Positions 8,378 through 16,803 of a DNA stretch of 64,000 bases are shown one piece after another. The stretch is taken from positions 1-64,000 of the forward strand of contig SVFH01000005.1 in the NCBI GenBank assembly GCA_015056945.1, written 5' to 3'. This stretch comes from Lachnospiraceae bacterium (lineage in GTDB: Bacteria; Bacillota; Clostridia; Lachnospirales; Lachnospiraceae). Under the pieces are notes generated by a model, which did no database searches, was not told the DNA's origin, and saw only the letters and a program-made list of their open reading frames with translations. Both the position numbers and the translations under genes were made by a program. The stretch's first letter is position 1; the number at the start of each line of letters is the position of its first letter.

Positions 8378-10507
8378 TCAGAACTTCTTTTTTTCTTTTT
8401 TCCCTATTTTATTTAGTGCATCATGCACATCCGGAATACACCAGTTCGCTGTCAGCAAAAATACACAAGCCGTTCCGACAATCAACACAGGGAAGAACAC
8501 ATAATGCTCCATTGCCGTGTATCCTGCAAACAAAACTATTACAAACTGGAGCGTGACAATCAGTGTAAATCCGTAAGCAGCAAACTTAAAATAGAACTTA
8601 TCCGCCGAATAATCTCTTTTCTGATTCAAAACATATGCACCAATAAGCATAACAACGCCTAAACTCAGAATCAGCACCGCTCCAATAATGCGGAATGCCT
8701 GTTCGCTAAAGCCTATCTTTCCATAGAAAATCAACTCCGTAAATACCACAGAAATGCTGCCCACAAAAATACCGGAACAAACCAGACAGATAATTTTGAA
8801 AATCCTTCCCACAATAACGACATCTATAAAGAACAAAACGCCGATTACACCAACAAGGAAACAGATTCCCATGCCGTAACAGAGAAACAATCCCGGAAGA
8901 AGGCTCCAAGCATCAGTTCCTATGATGCTGTAAGATGCAGCCAAATGTAACAGTATGCAAACAAACGAAACGGTATTCGGAATAAATCCCAGTAAAAAGG
9001 TTTGAGCCAGTTCAACCAAAAACTGTGCGTTTCTCTTCACCGGAAGTGTTTCCATAAAATACAGCGCACTTTTCTTACCTTTTAAATACATATTGAAACA
9101 CTTATATACTATTACACCGAAGCAAATCATTCCTAAAATTGACATCTGTTCCTCATAATTTACATACACTGAAAATATATCAAATTTTTCACAGATATAC
9201 CCTATCACTTCACTACCTACATATCCTTTCCTGAAATTCAATATCTCATATCGCACAGGCATATATGCATTAAACTGAGTAATCACTGCAAGTATTGACA
9301 AAATCACCATAACAATAAAGTATCCGTTTCTGCCAAAGAAAAAATTATTTTTCCTATTACTCTTTTCCTTCTTTACCTCAACTTTCAAGATATGTCTTTT
9401 CTGATGATACATTCCTCTATATAAGATAATACTGCAAAAAATTCCGCAACCAACACAAAGGATTCTCATCACATGCACCAAAAGTGTATCACCAATAAGT
9501 AAATAATCCAGATACAATGAAAAAGAAAACGTATCAAGGATACAAGCAGTTAACAATCCGCTAAATGCAACGAAACAAATGTCTCCCCATTTAAAAAAGC
9601 ATAGTTTACCTTTTGAATGCTCCGTATATTTGCAAAACATAAACATAGCAATCAGAATAAGAATGTATAATATGCAAAAAGAAATAACAGCATGTAAACT
9701 CAAAGGTTCCGGTTCGTAATGATATCTGCAAATCGGATTTATCAAAACAATATTGTCTACCAAATCAAACTGCTGCGGTTCTAAATATATACCAAATAAC
9801 TCGATAGTGCTCCAGATGGACAGTTCCCAAAGACTGTTAACAACAACTCCTACAATAATTCCGGCATATCGGTTTTTAAACATCATGCTGAATAAATAAT
9901 ATACGAGAAAAACACCAACCAAAAACAGAACAATCAATGCCGCCTGCGATAAAAATGATTTATTTGCATCTGCAATCAGCGTTTCTGAAATTTTACCTTT
10001 CAGCAACTCAGGAAATTGTTTTTGTAAATCTAAAATTGCTTTGTTCTTCCATGTAATCTGCACCATCGTGCTTATGATTCCCACCAGACAATTTACCATA
10101 AGTACAATAAACTGCGGTATAAAAATTGCCAATTCTTTCGTAACTCGTTTGCATGGAAGCATCTCAATAAATTCTTTTTGCTTTTTCCCTTCAACGCCCC
10201 AAAATGTAAGAAACATAAGAACCGCCATTAATAGACATGTAAGAACCAACTCAGGCATTGCGTCAAAGAAACACTCCTTCAATAGTTCGCCATTATCATA
10301 ACCTAATTGTAACTCTGTTGCACCTGTTGTAAGATACTCCTCTAATGCCTCTTTTGTAACACCGTTTTGCAACATCTCAGTAAAAGAAGAATAAACAAAC
10401 ACATTTACATTCATAAATGACATATACAACGTAAATACAACGGTTCCTATCAGCATCAGCAAATAAAACTTACGCCTTGCTTTTATAAAATTAATGATAT
10501 CTTTCAT
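8378..10507 (-). CDS. Large ABC-2-type permease
   Basis: This is the membrane component of the ABC transporter encoded with the upstream ATPase and GntR regulator. The ~709-aa protein has many hydrophobic segments in two blocks separated by a Lys-rich cytoplasmic stretch near residues 365-395 (KRHILKVEVKKEKSNRKN). Each block opens with a charged region followed by a helix, as if two half-size permeases were joined. I set the start at ATG 10507 rather than ATG 10513 because the AAAGGA ribosome site overlapping the ATPase stop is then correctly spaced. The substrate is unknown; YtrBCDEF-like systems respond to cell-wall stress. Confidence 0.75.
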   Translation of the reverse strand: MKDIINFIKARRKFYLLMLIGTVVFTLYMSFMNVNVFVYSSFTEMLQNGVTKEALEEYLTTGATELQLGYDNGELLKECFFDAMPELVLTCLLMAVLMFLTFWGVEGKKQKEFIEMLPCKRVTKELAIFIPQFIVLMVNCLVGIISTMVQITWKNKAILDLQKQFPELLKGKISETLIADANKSFLSQAALIVLFLVGVFLVYYLFSMMFKNRYAGIIVGVVVNSLWELSIWSTIELFGIYLEPQQFDLVDNIVLINPICRYHYEPEPLSLHAVISFCILYILILIAMFMFCKYTEHSKGKLCFFKWGDICFVAFSGLLTACILDTFSFSLYLDYLLIGDTLLVHVMRILCVGCGIFCSIILYRGMYHQKRHILKVEVKKEKSNRKNNFFFGRNGYFIVMVILSILAVITQFNAYMPVRYEILNFRKGYVGSEVIGYICEKFDIFSVYVNYEEQMSILGMICFGVIVYKCFNMYLKGKKSALYFMETLPVKRNAQFLVELAQTFLLGFIPNTVSFVCILLHLAASYSIIGTDAWSLLPGLFLCYGMGICFLVGVIGVLFFIDVVIVGRIFKIICLVCSGIFVGSISVVFTELIFYGKIGFSEQAFRIIGAVLILSLGVVMLIGAYVLNQKRDYSADKFYFKFAAYGFTLIVTLQFVIVLFAGYTAMEHYVFFPVLIVGTACVFLLTANWCIPDVHDALNKIGKKEKKKF

Positions 10508-10513
10508 AAGCAT

Positions 10514-11392
10514 CTATTCCTTTCTGTTTTTTTCTAAGGTAACAAATACTTCTTCCAAAGAAAGCGGAACATTTTCAATGAACCCTGCTCCACACTGCTT
10601 TAATACAGCTTCCGTCTCGTCATTATAATTTTGAATGATGAATGTATAAATGCTGCCGACATTACTAACCTGTAAAACATTCGAAATTCGATAGATTTCA
10701 GGACTTGCTCCATTTTCAAAAATTGCGTGGATTTTCGTAAGTTCCTCTTTCAAAGCTTCAAGGTTCATTTGTTTTTCTACTTTTCCGGCATGTATCATCG
10801 TAACGGAATCACAAACTTTTTCCAATCCGTCTAAATTATGCGAACTGATTAATACACCTGTTCCGTTTTCATCCACTTCTTCGGTTAAAAGTTTATAAAA
10901 AGCTTTTTTTGCACTAGGATCAAGCCCTGATGTCGGTTCATCAAGAATCAGATACTCCGGTTTCTTCGCAATTTCTAACATAATGGCAAGTCTCATTTTC
11001 TGACCTTTCGAAAGCGAAGATATATTCTTTTCCAGCGGCAAAGTAAATATTTCATTCAATGCATTGAATTTATCAACATCAAACTTCGGATAAAAATCAT
11101 TATATAATGCAACCATTCTTTTAGCAGAATAGAAACTGAAATATTCATTATAGTCTGCAACATAGCCAATCCTTCTTTTTGCATCAGGATTATCAAAAAC
11201 AGGTTTCTCATCCACTGTAATTGTACCGGCATCTGTTCTGTAAATTCCTACAATACATTTAATTAATGTCGTTTTACCGGCACTGTTTTCTCCTATTAAC
11301 CCATGAATTTCACCGGGATTTACGTTTAGAGAAACACCATGTAAAACTTCACTTTTTTCATAAGATTTATGAACATCCTTTACACTTAACAT
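10514..11392 (-). CDS. ABC transporter ATP-binding protein
   Basis: This ATPase powers the permease encoded immediately downstream. Walker A reads GENSAGKTT (about 34-42; Ser replaces the usual Gly after Asn), the signature is LSKGQ, Walker B is LILDEPTSGLDP, and the switch His is in LISSHNL. At 292 aa it has a C-terminal extension after the nucleotide-binding domain, as in YtrB/CcmA-like exporters. Its ATG overlaps the regulator's stop codon (ATGTTAA, seven bases), so the two are probably translationally coupled. Confidence 0.9.
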   Translation of the reverse strand: MLSVKDVHKSYEKSEVLHGVSLNVNPGEIHGLIGENSAGKTTLIKCIVGIYRTDAGTITVDEKPVFDNPDAKRRIGYVADYNEYFSFYSAKRMVALYNDFYPKFDVDKFNALNEIFTLPLEKNISSLSKGQKMRLAIMLEIAKKPEYLILDEPTSGLDPSAKKAFYKLLTEEVDENGTGVLISSHNLDGLEKVCDSVTMIHAGKVEKQMNLEALKEELTKIHAIFENGASPEIYRISNVLQVSNVGSIYTFIIQNYNDETEAVLKQCGAGFIENVPLSLEEVFVTLEKNRKE

Positions 11393-11766
11393 ACACTCAT
11401 CTCCTTATACAATTCTTGTACCATATCAACAATTTGTTCACATGTTATTCCCATTACTTTCAATTCTAAGATGGTTGAACGAAGAATCTTTTTACATTCC
11501 ATCACCTTGGCTTCATCCGGATTCAGTTCAATCTTACTTGCAATAAACGTCCCTTTTCCCCGAATAGTTTCTATAATATGCTGACGCTCTAACTCTTGAT
11601 AAGATTTTGCGACAGTCCCCGGCGTAATATTCAATTCCAAAGCCATTTTACGAACAGACGGAATGGGATCTCCCGGTTTCAAGTGTCCCTTTAATACATG
11701 AAACTTAATTTGTTCAATGATTTGTTCATAAATTGGTGTATTCGCTTTCATATCTAACGAAATCAT
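11386..11766 (-). CDS. GntR-family regulator, YtrA type
   Basis: This is a short GntR protein (126 aa) with an N-terminal winged helix-turn-helix (core PIYEQIIEQIKFHV and PSVRKMALELN) and only a small helical C-terminal part, the layout of the YtrA subfamily. Such proteins repress their own operon, usually one encoding an ABC transporter. I place the start at ATG 11766, where AAAGGAGG lies just upstream; the longer frame to 11841 runs into the promoter. It is the first gene of a three-gene operon with the ATPase and permease. The effector is unknown. Confidence 0.88.
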   Translation of the reverse strand: MISLDMKANTPIYEQIIEQIKFHVLKGHLKPGDPIPSVRKMALELNITPGTVAKSYQELERQHIIETIRGKGTFIASKIELNPDEAKVMECKKILRSTILELKVMGITCEQIVDMVQELYKEMSVC

Positions 11767-11794
11767 AACATCCTCCTTTCTGTGCTGTACCACT

Positions 11795-11835
11795 TGTATT
11801 GATACAGTTATAACACACAAAAAAGAGGATGTCAA
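11795..11835 (-). promoter_or_regulatory. Promoter and likely auto-operator of the GntR/ABC operon
   Basis: On the minus strand TTGACA (11830-11835) is followed after exactly 17 bp by TATAAC (11807-11812). Immediately downstream lies the inverted repeat TGTAT-TG-ATACA (11795-11806), which would cover the transcription start. A YtrA-type repressor is encoded by the first gene, so this is the likely operator. Promoter spacing and symmetry are visible; binding is inferred. Confidence 0.75.
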
Positions 11836-11852
11836 TAGCAACTATTATTTAA

Positions 11853-14477
11853 CTATAAATTTAACTTTTTGAAAATTCTGATGCTTTGTATAACAGCAGT
11901 CGGCAACACAGACAACAGTATAACAACTGACACAAGCTGTATTGACAGTGGTTCAACCATAAATAAGTTTTGTAATATTGGTACGAACAATACGCATGCC
12001 AGTAATGCTACACCCAAAACAAACGCACATAAGCTCCACTTATTGCTGAATAATCCAATGCGAAAAATCAATTCACTGCTCCGGCAATTAAAACCATGGA
12101 ACAATCTGGCAAGTGTCAATGTAGAAAATGCCATTGTGCCTGCTAAGCCGGCACTTTCTCTTAATCCAATATGATATGCAATTAGTGTTACAATGGCAAT
12201 CAAAATTCCATATCCCATTAAGTTTCGCAAAAACTGTCCTGTCAGTATACCCTGTCCGGCATGGCGCGGCTTTTCTTTTAACAGACCTTTATTTCCTTTT
12301 TCCATTCCGATTGCAAGCGCAGGCAACGAATCCGTCAGCAGATTGATGAACAAAAGCTGAACAGCTGCAAACGGAGCCGGAAGAGCAAATATACAGCAAT
12401 ATACCACAGCAAGAATACCGGCCATATTTCCTGATAAAAGAAATTGAATTGCATTCACAATATTCTTATATACATTTCTTCCGTTCACAACCGCCTTCAT
12501 GATTGTCGCGAAATTATCATCTGCAAGAATCATATCTGATGCATCCTTAGACACTTCTGTTCCGTTTATTCCCATCGCAACCCCTACATCAGCCATTTTT
12601 AATGCAGGTGCATCATTTACACCATCACCGGTCATTGCTACAATACATTCTTTTCTCTGCCATGCTTCTACAATTCGGATTTTATTCTCAGGTGAAACTC
12701 TCGCATATACAGATATATTGTCCAGATTATCATCCAACACATCATCCGACATCTCATCCAATTCAGGCCCTGTAACCGCCCAATCTCCGTCTTTGAATAT
12801 TCCGATTTTTTGAGCAATCGCAACTGCCGTTGCTTTATGATCTCCCGTAATCATAATCGTTCTGATTCCGGCTTCCTTTGCATCTTGTACCGCCTGTGCA
12901 GTTTCTTCTCTTGGCGGATCAATCATTGCAACCAAACCAAGAAAAACATAATCTTTTTCAGATGCAAATGTTAAGGTTTCTCCTTCCGACTCTTCCTTAT
13001 AAACAAATGCCAAAACACGAAGTCCCTTTTCACTGTATTCCTGATTTTGTCGAAGAATATCCACAATATCATCTTTTGTAACAGCCCTGACACCTTCGCT
13101 TGTATGGACGGAAACAATTCTATCCAGCAGTACATCCACTGCGCCTTTAGTAAGAACTATTTCACTTCCATCAATGCAATATTTCGTGCTCATACATTTT
13201 CTTTGTGAATCAAACGGTAGCTCTTCCTTACGCTTCAAACTTTCACGCAATTTCTCATGATAACATGGTGTCAGAGTTGCTCCTTTCTCAACTGCAAGCT
13301 CTGCCATCATAAGCAATGCCAATTCCGTCGGATCGCCAATATTGGATTCTTCACCCAAATGCGCATCATTATTTAGTACAGCATTATATAATAAATAACG
13401 ATGTGTTTCATTTACAATATCGAGTTCATCAGGACTTATGCACCGTTTATCCGTATAGATATCCGTTACTGTCATTTTATTCTGTGTCAAAGTTCCTGTT
13501 TTATCTGAACAAATAACCGAAACACAACCAAGGCTTTCTACCGCCTTTAGTTCTTTCATGATTGCATTCTCATTTGCCATTTTCTGTGTTCCAATTGCCT
13601 GAACAATTGTTACAATGGAACTTAATGCCTCCGGTATTGCCGCAACGGCAAGCGCAACTGCAAACATAAGCGAGTCAATCAAAGGGTTTTTTTGCATAAT
13701 CTGTAAAATAAATACCAAAATACAGATTATTATAATTAGAAAAGCAAGTTTCTTTCCAAAGGAATCAAGACTTCTCTGTAACGGAGTCTTCTTCTCCTCC
13801 GTTGCATTCATTAATTCTGCAATTTTTCCTATTTCTGTCTGCATCCCTGTATCTGTAACAAGTACCTCCGCTCGACCATACACAACCTGCGTACCTGCAT
13901 ACACCATATTCTTACGTTCCGCAAGTGGAAATTTGCCAACTAATACACTTTCATCTTTATTTACATTTAAGGACTCTCCGGTCAGCGAACTTTCATTTGT
14001 CTGCAAAGAATAATTTTTTAAAATTCTACCATCTGATGCAATCATATCCCCGGCCTCTAAAAGAAGAATATCTCCCGGAACAATATCGTGTGAAAAAATT
14101 TCCTTTTTACATCCGTTTCTAAGAACTTTTGATTTCGGTGAAGACAAAGATTTTAATGCTTTTAATGACTTCTCCGCCTTCATATATTGAACCGTCCCAA
14201 GAATCGCATTCAGGATTAAAACAACAACAATTACTATCGTACTCTCTATATTTCCGGAAATCATAGAAATACCGGCTGCTACGAGTAAAATCACAACAAG
14301 CAAATCACAAAATTGTCCCAGAAAAATTTGAACAACATTCTTTCGCTTCACCTCATTCAGTTTATTTAATCCATATGTTTTTATCCGTTTTTTTGCCTCA
14401 TATTCACTTAATCCTTCTCCATCTGAGTGTAGTTTTTCAAATAACTCCTCATTTGTCATCTGATACAATTCTTTCAT
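11853..14477 (-). CDS. P-type cation-transporting ATPase (P2 type, probable Mn2+/Ca2+ exporter)
   Basis: This protein pumps divalent cations out of the cell at the expense of ATP. Motifs in order: LTGES (about 167-171, actuator), VAAIPEAL in helix M4 (about 281-287), CSDKTGTLTQ (phosphorylated Asp near 327), MTGDGVNDAP (hinge). Helix M6 has NLLTDSLPA, keeping the Asn and Asp ligands, while in M5 (LLSGNMAG) the Asn is kept but the second acidic ligand of SERCA is missing, as in single-site PMCA/PMR1-type pumps. The start is ATG 14477 (GAGGAG seven bases upstream) instead of TTG 14483. Together with the Mn2+-type riboswitch ahead of it, Mn2+ efflux is the favoured role. Confidence 0.88.
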   Translation of the reverse strand: MKELYQMTNEELFEKLHSDGEGLSEYEAKKRIKTYGLNKLNEVKRKNVVQIFLGQFCDLLVVILLVAAGISMISGNIESTIVIVVVLILNAILGTVQYMKAEKSLKALKSLSSPKSKVLRNGCKKEIFSHDIVPGDILLLEAGDMIASDGRILKNYSLQTNESSLTGESLNVNKDESVLVGKFPLAERKNMVYAGTQVVYGRAEVLVTDTGMQTEIGKIAELMNATEEKKTPLQRSLDSFGKKLAFLIIIICILVFILQIMQKNPLIDSLMFAVALAVAAIPEALSSIVTIVQAIGTQKMANENAIMKELKAVESLGCVSVICSDKTGTLTQNKMTVTDIYTDKRCISPDELDIVNETHRYLLYNAVLNNDAHLGEESNIGDPTELALLMMAELAVEKGATLTPCYHEKLRESLKRKEELPFDSQRKCMSTKYCIDGSEIVLTKGAVDVLLDRIVSVHTSEGVRAVTKDDIVDILRQNQEYSEKGLRVLAFVYKEESEGETLTFASEKDYVFLGLVAMIDPPREETAQAVQDAKEAGIRTIMITGDHKATAVAIAQKIGIFKDGDWAVTGPELDEMSDDVLDDNLDNISVYARVSPENKIRIVEAWQRKECIVAMTGDGVNDAPALKMADVGVAMGINGTEVSKDASDMILADDNFATIMKAVVNGRNVYKNIVNAIQFLLSGNMAGILAVVYCCIFALPAPFAAVQLLFINLLTDSLPALAIGMEKGNKGLLKEKPRHAGQGILTGQFLRNLMGYGILIAIVTLIAYHIGLRESAGLAGTMAFSTLTLARLFHGFNCRSSELIFRIGLFSNKWSLCAFVLGVALLACVLFVPILQNLFMVEPLSIQLVSVVILLSVLPTAVIQSIRIFKKLNL

Positions 14478-14546
14478 GAACAATCTCCTCTCTGCACACT
14501 ACATATTCCTTAGGAGTATTTTTCACTTCACCGGTTCTTCTGAAGT

Positions 14547-14585
14547 AAAAAAAAAGAGACTTATCTGCTAATACAGATAAGTCTC
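14547..14585 (-). terminator. Riboswitch expression-platform terminator
   Basis: A perfect 12-bp stem (14574-14585 with 14556-14567, six-base loop) is followed on the minus strand by nine T residues (14555-14547). The 5' arm contains GACTTAT, which also closes helix P1 of the aptamer just upstream, so terminator and aptamer are mutually exclusive. Confidence 0.9.
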
Positions 14586-14664
14586 GTCATTTCAGATTGA
14601 GCCAGGATTCTCTCCTTGCTGTTGAACTCAATCGCACATTTCATGCTGACTACTCCCTTACTAG
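14574..14664 (-). promoter_or_regulatory. yybP-ykoY-type (manganese) riboswitch aptamer
   Basis: Read on the minus strand, the leader contains UAAGGGAGUAGUC (14660-14648) and, about 65 nt later, GACGAGACUUAU (14588-14577). These correspond to the two conserved loop strands of the yybP-ykoY class (AAGGGGAGUAGC and AGCAAGACCUU in the Lactococcus yoaB example), closed by a short P1 helix of GUAAG with CUUAU. Between them a local hairpin with GAUUGAGuu/gGCUCAAUC forms a further helix. Metal binding would stabilise P1 and block the overlapping terminator, giving an ON switch, as known for Mn2+-exporter genes. Assignment is by motif, not by covariance search. Confidence 0.8.
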
Positions 14665-14668
14665 ACAC

Positions 14669-14698
14669 AGTATAGCATAGCTTTCTTAGGAATGACAA
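14669..14698 (-). promoter_or_regulatory. Promoter of the riboswitch/P-type ATPase transcript
   Basis: TTGTCA (14693-14698) and TATACT (14669-14674) are spaced by 18 bp on the minus strand. Transcription would start just upstream of helix P1 of the riboswitch. Confidence 0.7.
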
Positions 14699-14718
14699 GT
14701 AAAGTTTATGTATAATAA

Positions 14719-14840
14719 AGAGTCCGCAAGCGGACTCTTGCGTCTGGCGCGGTTGCGATAACAACATCTTCCTTGCGCGCGAATGTGCATCCTTAGCGAA
14801 GCGATTTTTTTATTGCATAGGAATTTCCTATGCAATAAAA
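14719..14840. repeat. Composite palindromic repeat, copy 1 (full length)
   Basis: A ~122-bp element bounded by two palindromes: AGAGTCCGC-AA-GCGGACTCT at 14719-14738 and TATTGCATAGGAA-T-TTCCTATGCAATA at 14811-14837. The interior contains CTTCCTTGCGCGCG and GTGCATCCTTAGCG. It is nearly identical to copy 2 (22441-22560), and its right half matches copy 3 (49994-50054). The right palindrome abuts the cheR terminator hairpin and supplies that terminator's T-run. Confidence 0.9.
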
Positions 14841-14870
14841 AAGGTGTTTTTGTACAAACAAAAACACCTT
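14835..14870 (-). terminator. Terminator of the cmk-ispH-rpsA-cheR transcript
   Basis: AAGGTGTTTTTG (14841-14852) pairs perfectly over 12 bp with CAAAAACACCTT (14859-14870), with a six-base loop. On the minus strand the stem is followed by TTTTTTATTG, and those T residues are the edge of the palindromic repeat. Confidence 0.9.
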
Positions 14871-14880
14871 TAAAATCATA

Positions 14881-15657
14881 TCAAACAGGTTTCTCAAAGA
14901 AGAAAGAAGCTCTTCTTTGATAGCCAACTTCTTTATATCCAATCATCTGCTCTGTACTTCCTAAAAACAAGATTCCACCATGTGAAAGTGAATTGTAAAA
15001 TTTTTTGAAAATTTCATCTTTCGCTTCCTCTGTAAAATATATCAATACATTTCGACAAACAATCAAATTTACATTGCTCGGATATGTATCACGCAAAAGA
15101 TTATGTTCTCTAAATTCTACACAACGTTTCACTTCGTCTGAAATCCTATATAAGGAACCCTCTTCCACGAAAAATTTATCTTTCAAATCCTTCGGTACAT
15201 TCTCAAGACTCTTTGCCGGATAAATTCCGTTTTTGGCGGCGAGCAAAACCTGTTTATCAATATCCGTTGCTATTATCTTAATTCTGGATAACGGCATATA
15301 TCTGGATAATGCCATTACCAATGAATACGGCTCATCACCTGTTGAGCATGCAGCACTCCATATTGTAAGACGCTGACCAAACCTTTCAAACAATGACTGA
15401 AATACTTCTTTGTCAAGAATCTCCCATTGATCAGGATTTCGATAAAACTCAGAAACATTAATCGTAAGATAGTTCACAAACTCTTCCATCACATCAGAAT
15501 CTTCCTGAATTCTGTCCAGAAAAGCCTGATAACCATCCAGATGATGACGCGAAATAAGTGTATCAATTCTTCGTTTCATCTGTTTCTCTTTATAAGCATT
15601 CAAATCGATTTTGGTTAACTTGAGCACCTGCCCTTTAAAATACTCATAGTCATACAT
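14881..15657 (-). CDS. cheR: Chemoreceptor glutamate methyltransferase CheR
   Basis: CheR methylates glutamates on chemoreceptors with S-adenosylmethionine during chemotactic adaptation. An N-terminal helical domain (MYDYEYFK...) precedes the Rossmann domain with WSAACSTGDEPYS (SAM binding), ATDIDKQVLLAA, and VCRNVLIYF near the end. The upstream frame begins with a TTG next to the rpsA stop; I favour ATG 15657, which gives the usual family N-terminus, with AAGGG 12 bases before it (ATG 15666 is the alternative). It is cotranscribed with rpsA-like; no other chemotaxis gene is adjacent, and cheV lies 43 kb away. Confidence 0.9.
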   Translation of the reverse strand: MYDYEYFKGQVLKLTKIDLNAYKEKQMKRRIDTLISRHHLDGYQAFLDRIQEDSDVMEEFVNYLTINVSEFYRNPDQWEILDKEVFQSLFERFGQRLTIWSAACSTGDEPYSLVMALSRYMPLSRIKIIATDIDKQVLLAAKNGIYPAKSLENVPKDLKDKFFVEEGSLYRISDEVKRCVEFREHNLLRDTYPSNVNLIVCRNVLIYFTEEAKDEIFKKFYNSLSHGGILFLGSTEQMIGYKEVGYQRRASFFFEKPV

Positions 15658-15678
15658 AGAATCCATCAGCCCTTGCAA

Positions 15679-16803
15679 TTATTCTGCATCTGCCTCCTCG
15701 GCAACAGCTTCTACATCAACATCTGCAACATCTGCATCATCAGCATCATCCTGTGTCAATAAAGCTTTCACGCTAAGGCTGATTTTCTGATTTTCTTCAT
15801 TGAAATCAACAACCTTTGCTGTAACTTCATCACCAATCTTAAGTGCATCTGCAGGTTTTTCAACATGTTCTTTAGAAATCTGGGAAACATGAAGCAATGC
15901 ATCTACACCGGGTTCTAATTCAATGAATGCACCAAATTCAGTCATTCTTGCAACAACACCTGTTACAACATTTCCGATTGCATATTTAACAGCTGCATCT
16001 TTCCAAGGATTTGCATCATCAAACTTTGTGCTGAGTGCAATCTTGTTGCCGTTGATTTCTTTAATCATAACTTTAACAGCATCACCGGACTTGAACAACT
16101 TCTTCGGATGTTCAATTCTTCCCCAGCTCATTTCTGAAATATGAAGAAGTCCGTCTACACCGCCCAAATCAATGAATGCACCAAAATCCGTTACATTCTT
16201 AACTGTACCTTCAATTACATCGCCTTCTTTAACCTTTGCAAGAAGCTCTTCCTGTGCTTTCTGCTTCTTGGCTACGATTAACTGCTTACGATCACCGATA
16301 AATCTTCTCTTCTTAGGATTATACTCGCTGACAACAAATTCAATTTCCTGATCAGCATATTTGCTTAAATCCTTCTCATAAACATCTGAAACAAGGCTTG
16401 CAGGAATAAAGATGCGAACCTCATCTACAATAACGGATAAACCACCATTTAAAAGCTGAGCAACCTTTGCAGTTAATACTTCCTGGTTATTAAATGCTTC
16501 CTCAATTCTCTTGCTTCCTCTGTCTGCAACAAGTCTCTTATATGTAAGAGCAACCTGTCCTTCTCCGTCATTCACTTTCAATACTTTGACATCCAACTTG
16601 TCTCCAACCTTAACCTGGGTTGTTAAATCAAGTGTAGAATCATTCGTGTACTCAGACTTCGGTAAAATTCCGTCAGATTTGTAATCGATGTTAAGGATAA
16701 TCTGATCCGGTTTCACATCAATAACGGTTCCTTCAACTACCTCTCCTGTATGAATTGTTTTGAATGATTCCTCAAGCATTTGTTCAAAAGTTAATTCTGA
16801 CAT
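15679..16803 (-). CDS. rpsA: S1 RNA-binding-domain protein (ribosomal protein S1-like)
   Basis: This protein binds mRNA at the ribosome through OB-fold S1 domains. Four S1 repeats are visible, starting near residues 18, 90, 185 and 270; repeats 3 and 4 are canonical (VTDFGAFIDLGGVDGLLH and MTEFGAFIELEPGVDALLH), while repeat 2 is degenerate. A short acidic tail of Asp, Ala, Val and Glu ends the protein. The start is MSELTFEQ at 16803 with GAGGAGG upstream, overlapping the end of ispH by 20 bp. In many Clostridia ispH and this S1 protein are fused; here they are separate overlapping genes, which supports tight co-expression. Confidence 0.92.
   Translation of the reverse strand: MSELTFEQMLEESFKTIHTGEVVEGTVIDVKPDQIILNIDYKSDGILPKSEYTNDSTLDLTTQVKVGDKLDVKVLKVNDGEGQVALTYKRLVADRGSKRIEEAFNNQEVLTAKVAQLLNGGLSVIVDEVRIFIPASLVSDVYEKDLSKYADQEIEFVVSEYNPKKRRFIGDRKQLIVAKKQKAQEELLAKVKEGDVIEGTVKNVTDFGAFIDLGGVDGLLHISEMSWGRIEHPKKLFKSGDAVKVMIKEINGNKIALSTKFDDANPWKDAAVKYAIGNVVTGVVARMTEFGAFIELEPGVDALLHVSQISKEHVEKPADALKIGDEVTAKVVDFNEENQKISLSVKALLTQDDADDADVADVDVEAVAEEADAE

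Noticed and set aside
14561-14767. 68-codon minus-strand open frame upstream of the P-type ATPase
   Set aside because: It covers the riboswitch, its terminator and the promoter, and its product resembles no protein; the RNA explanation accounts for the conservation.
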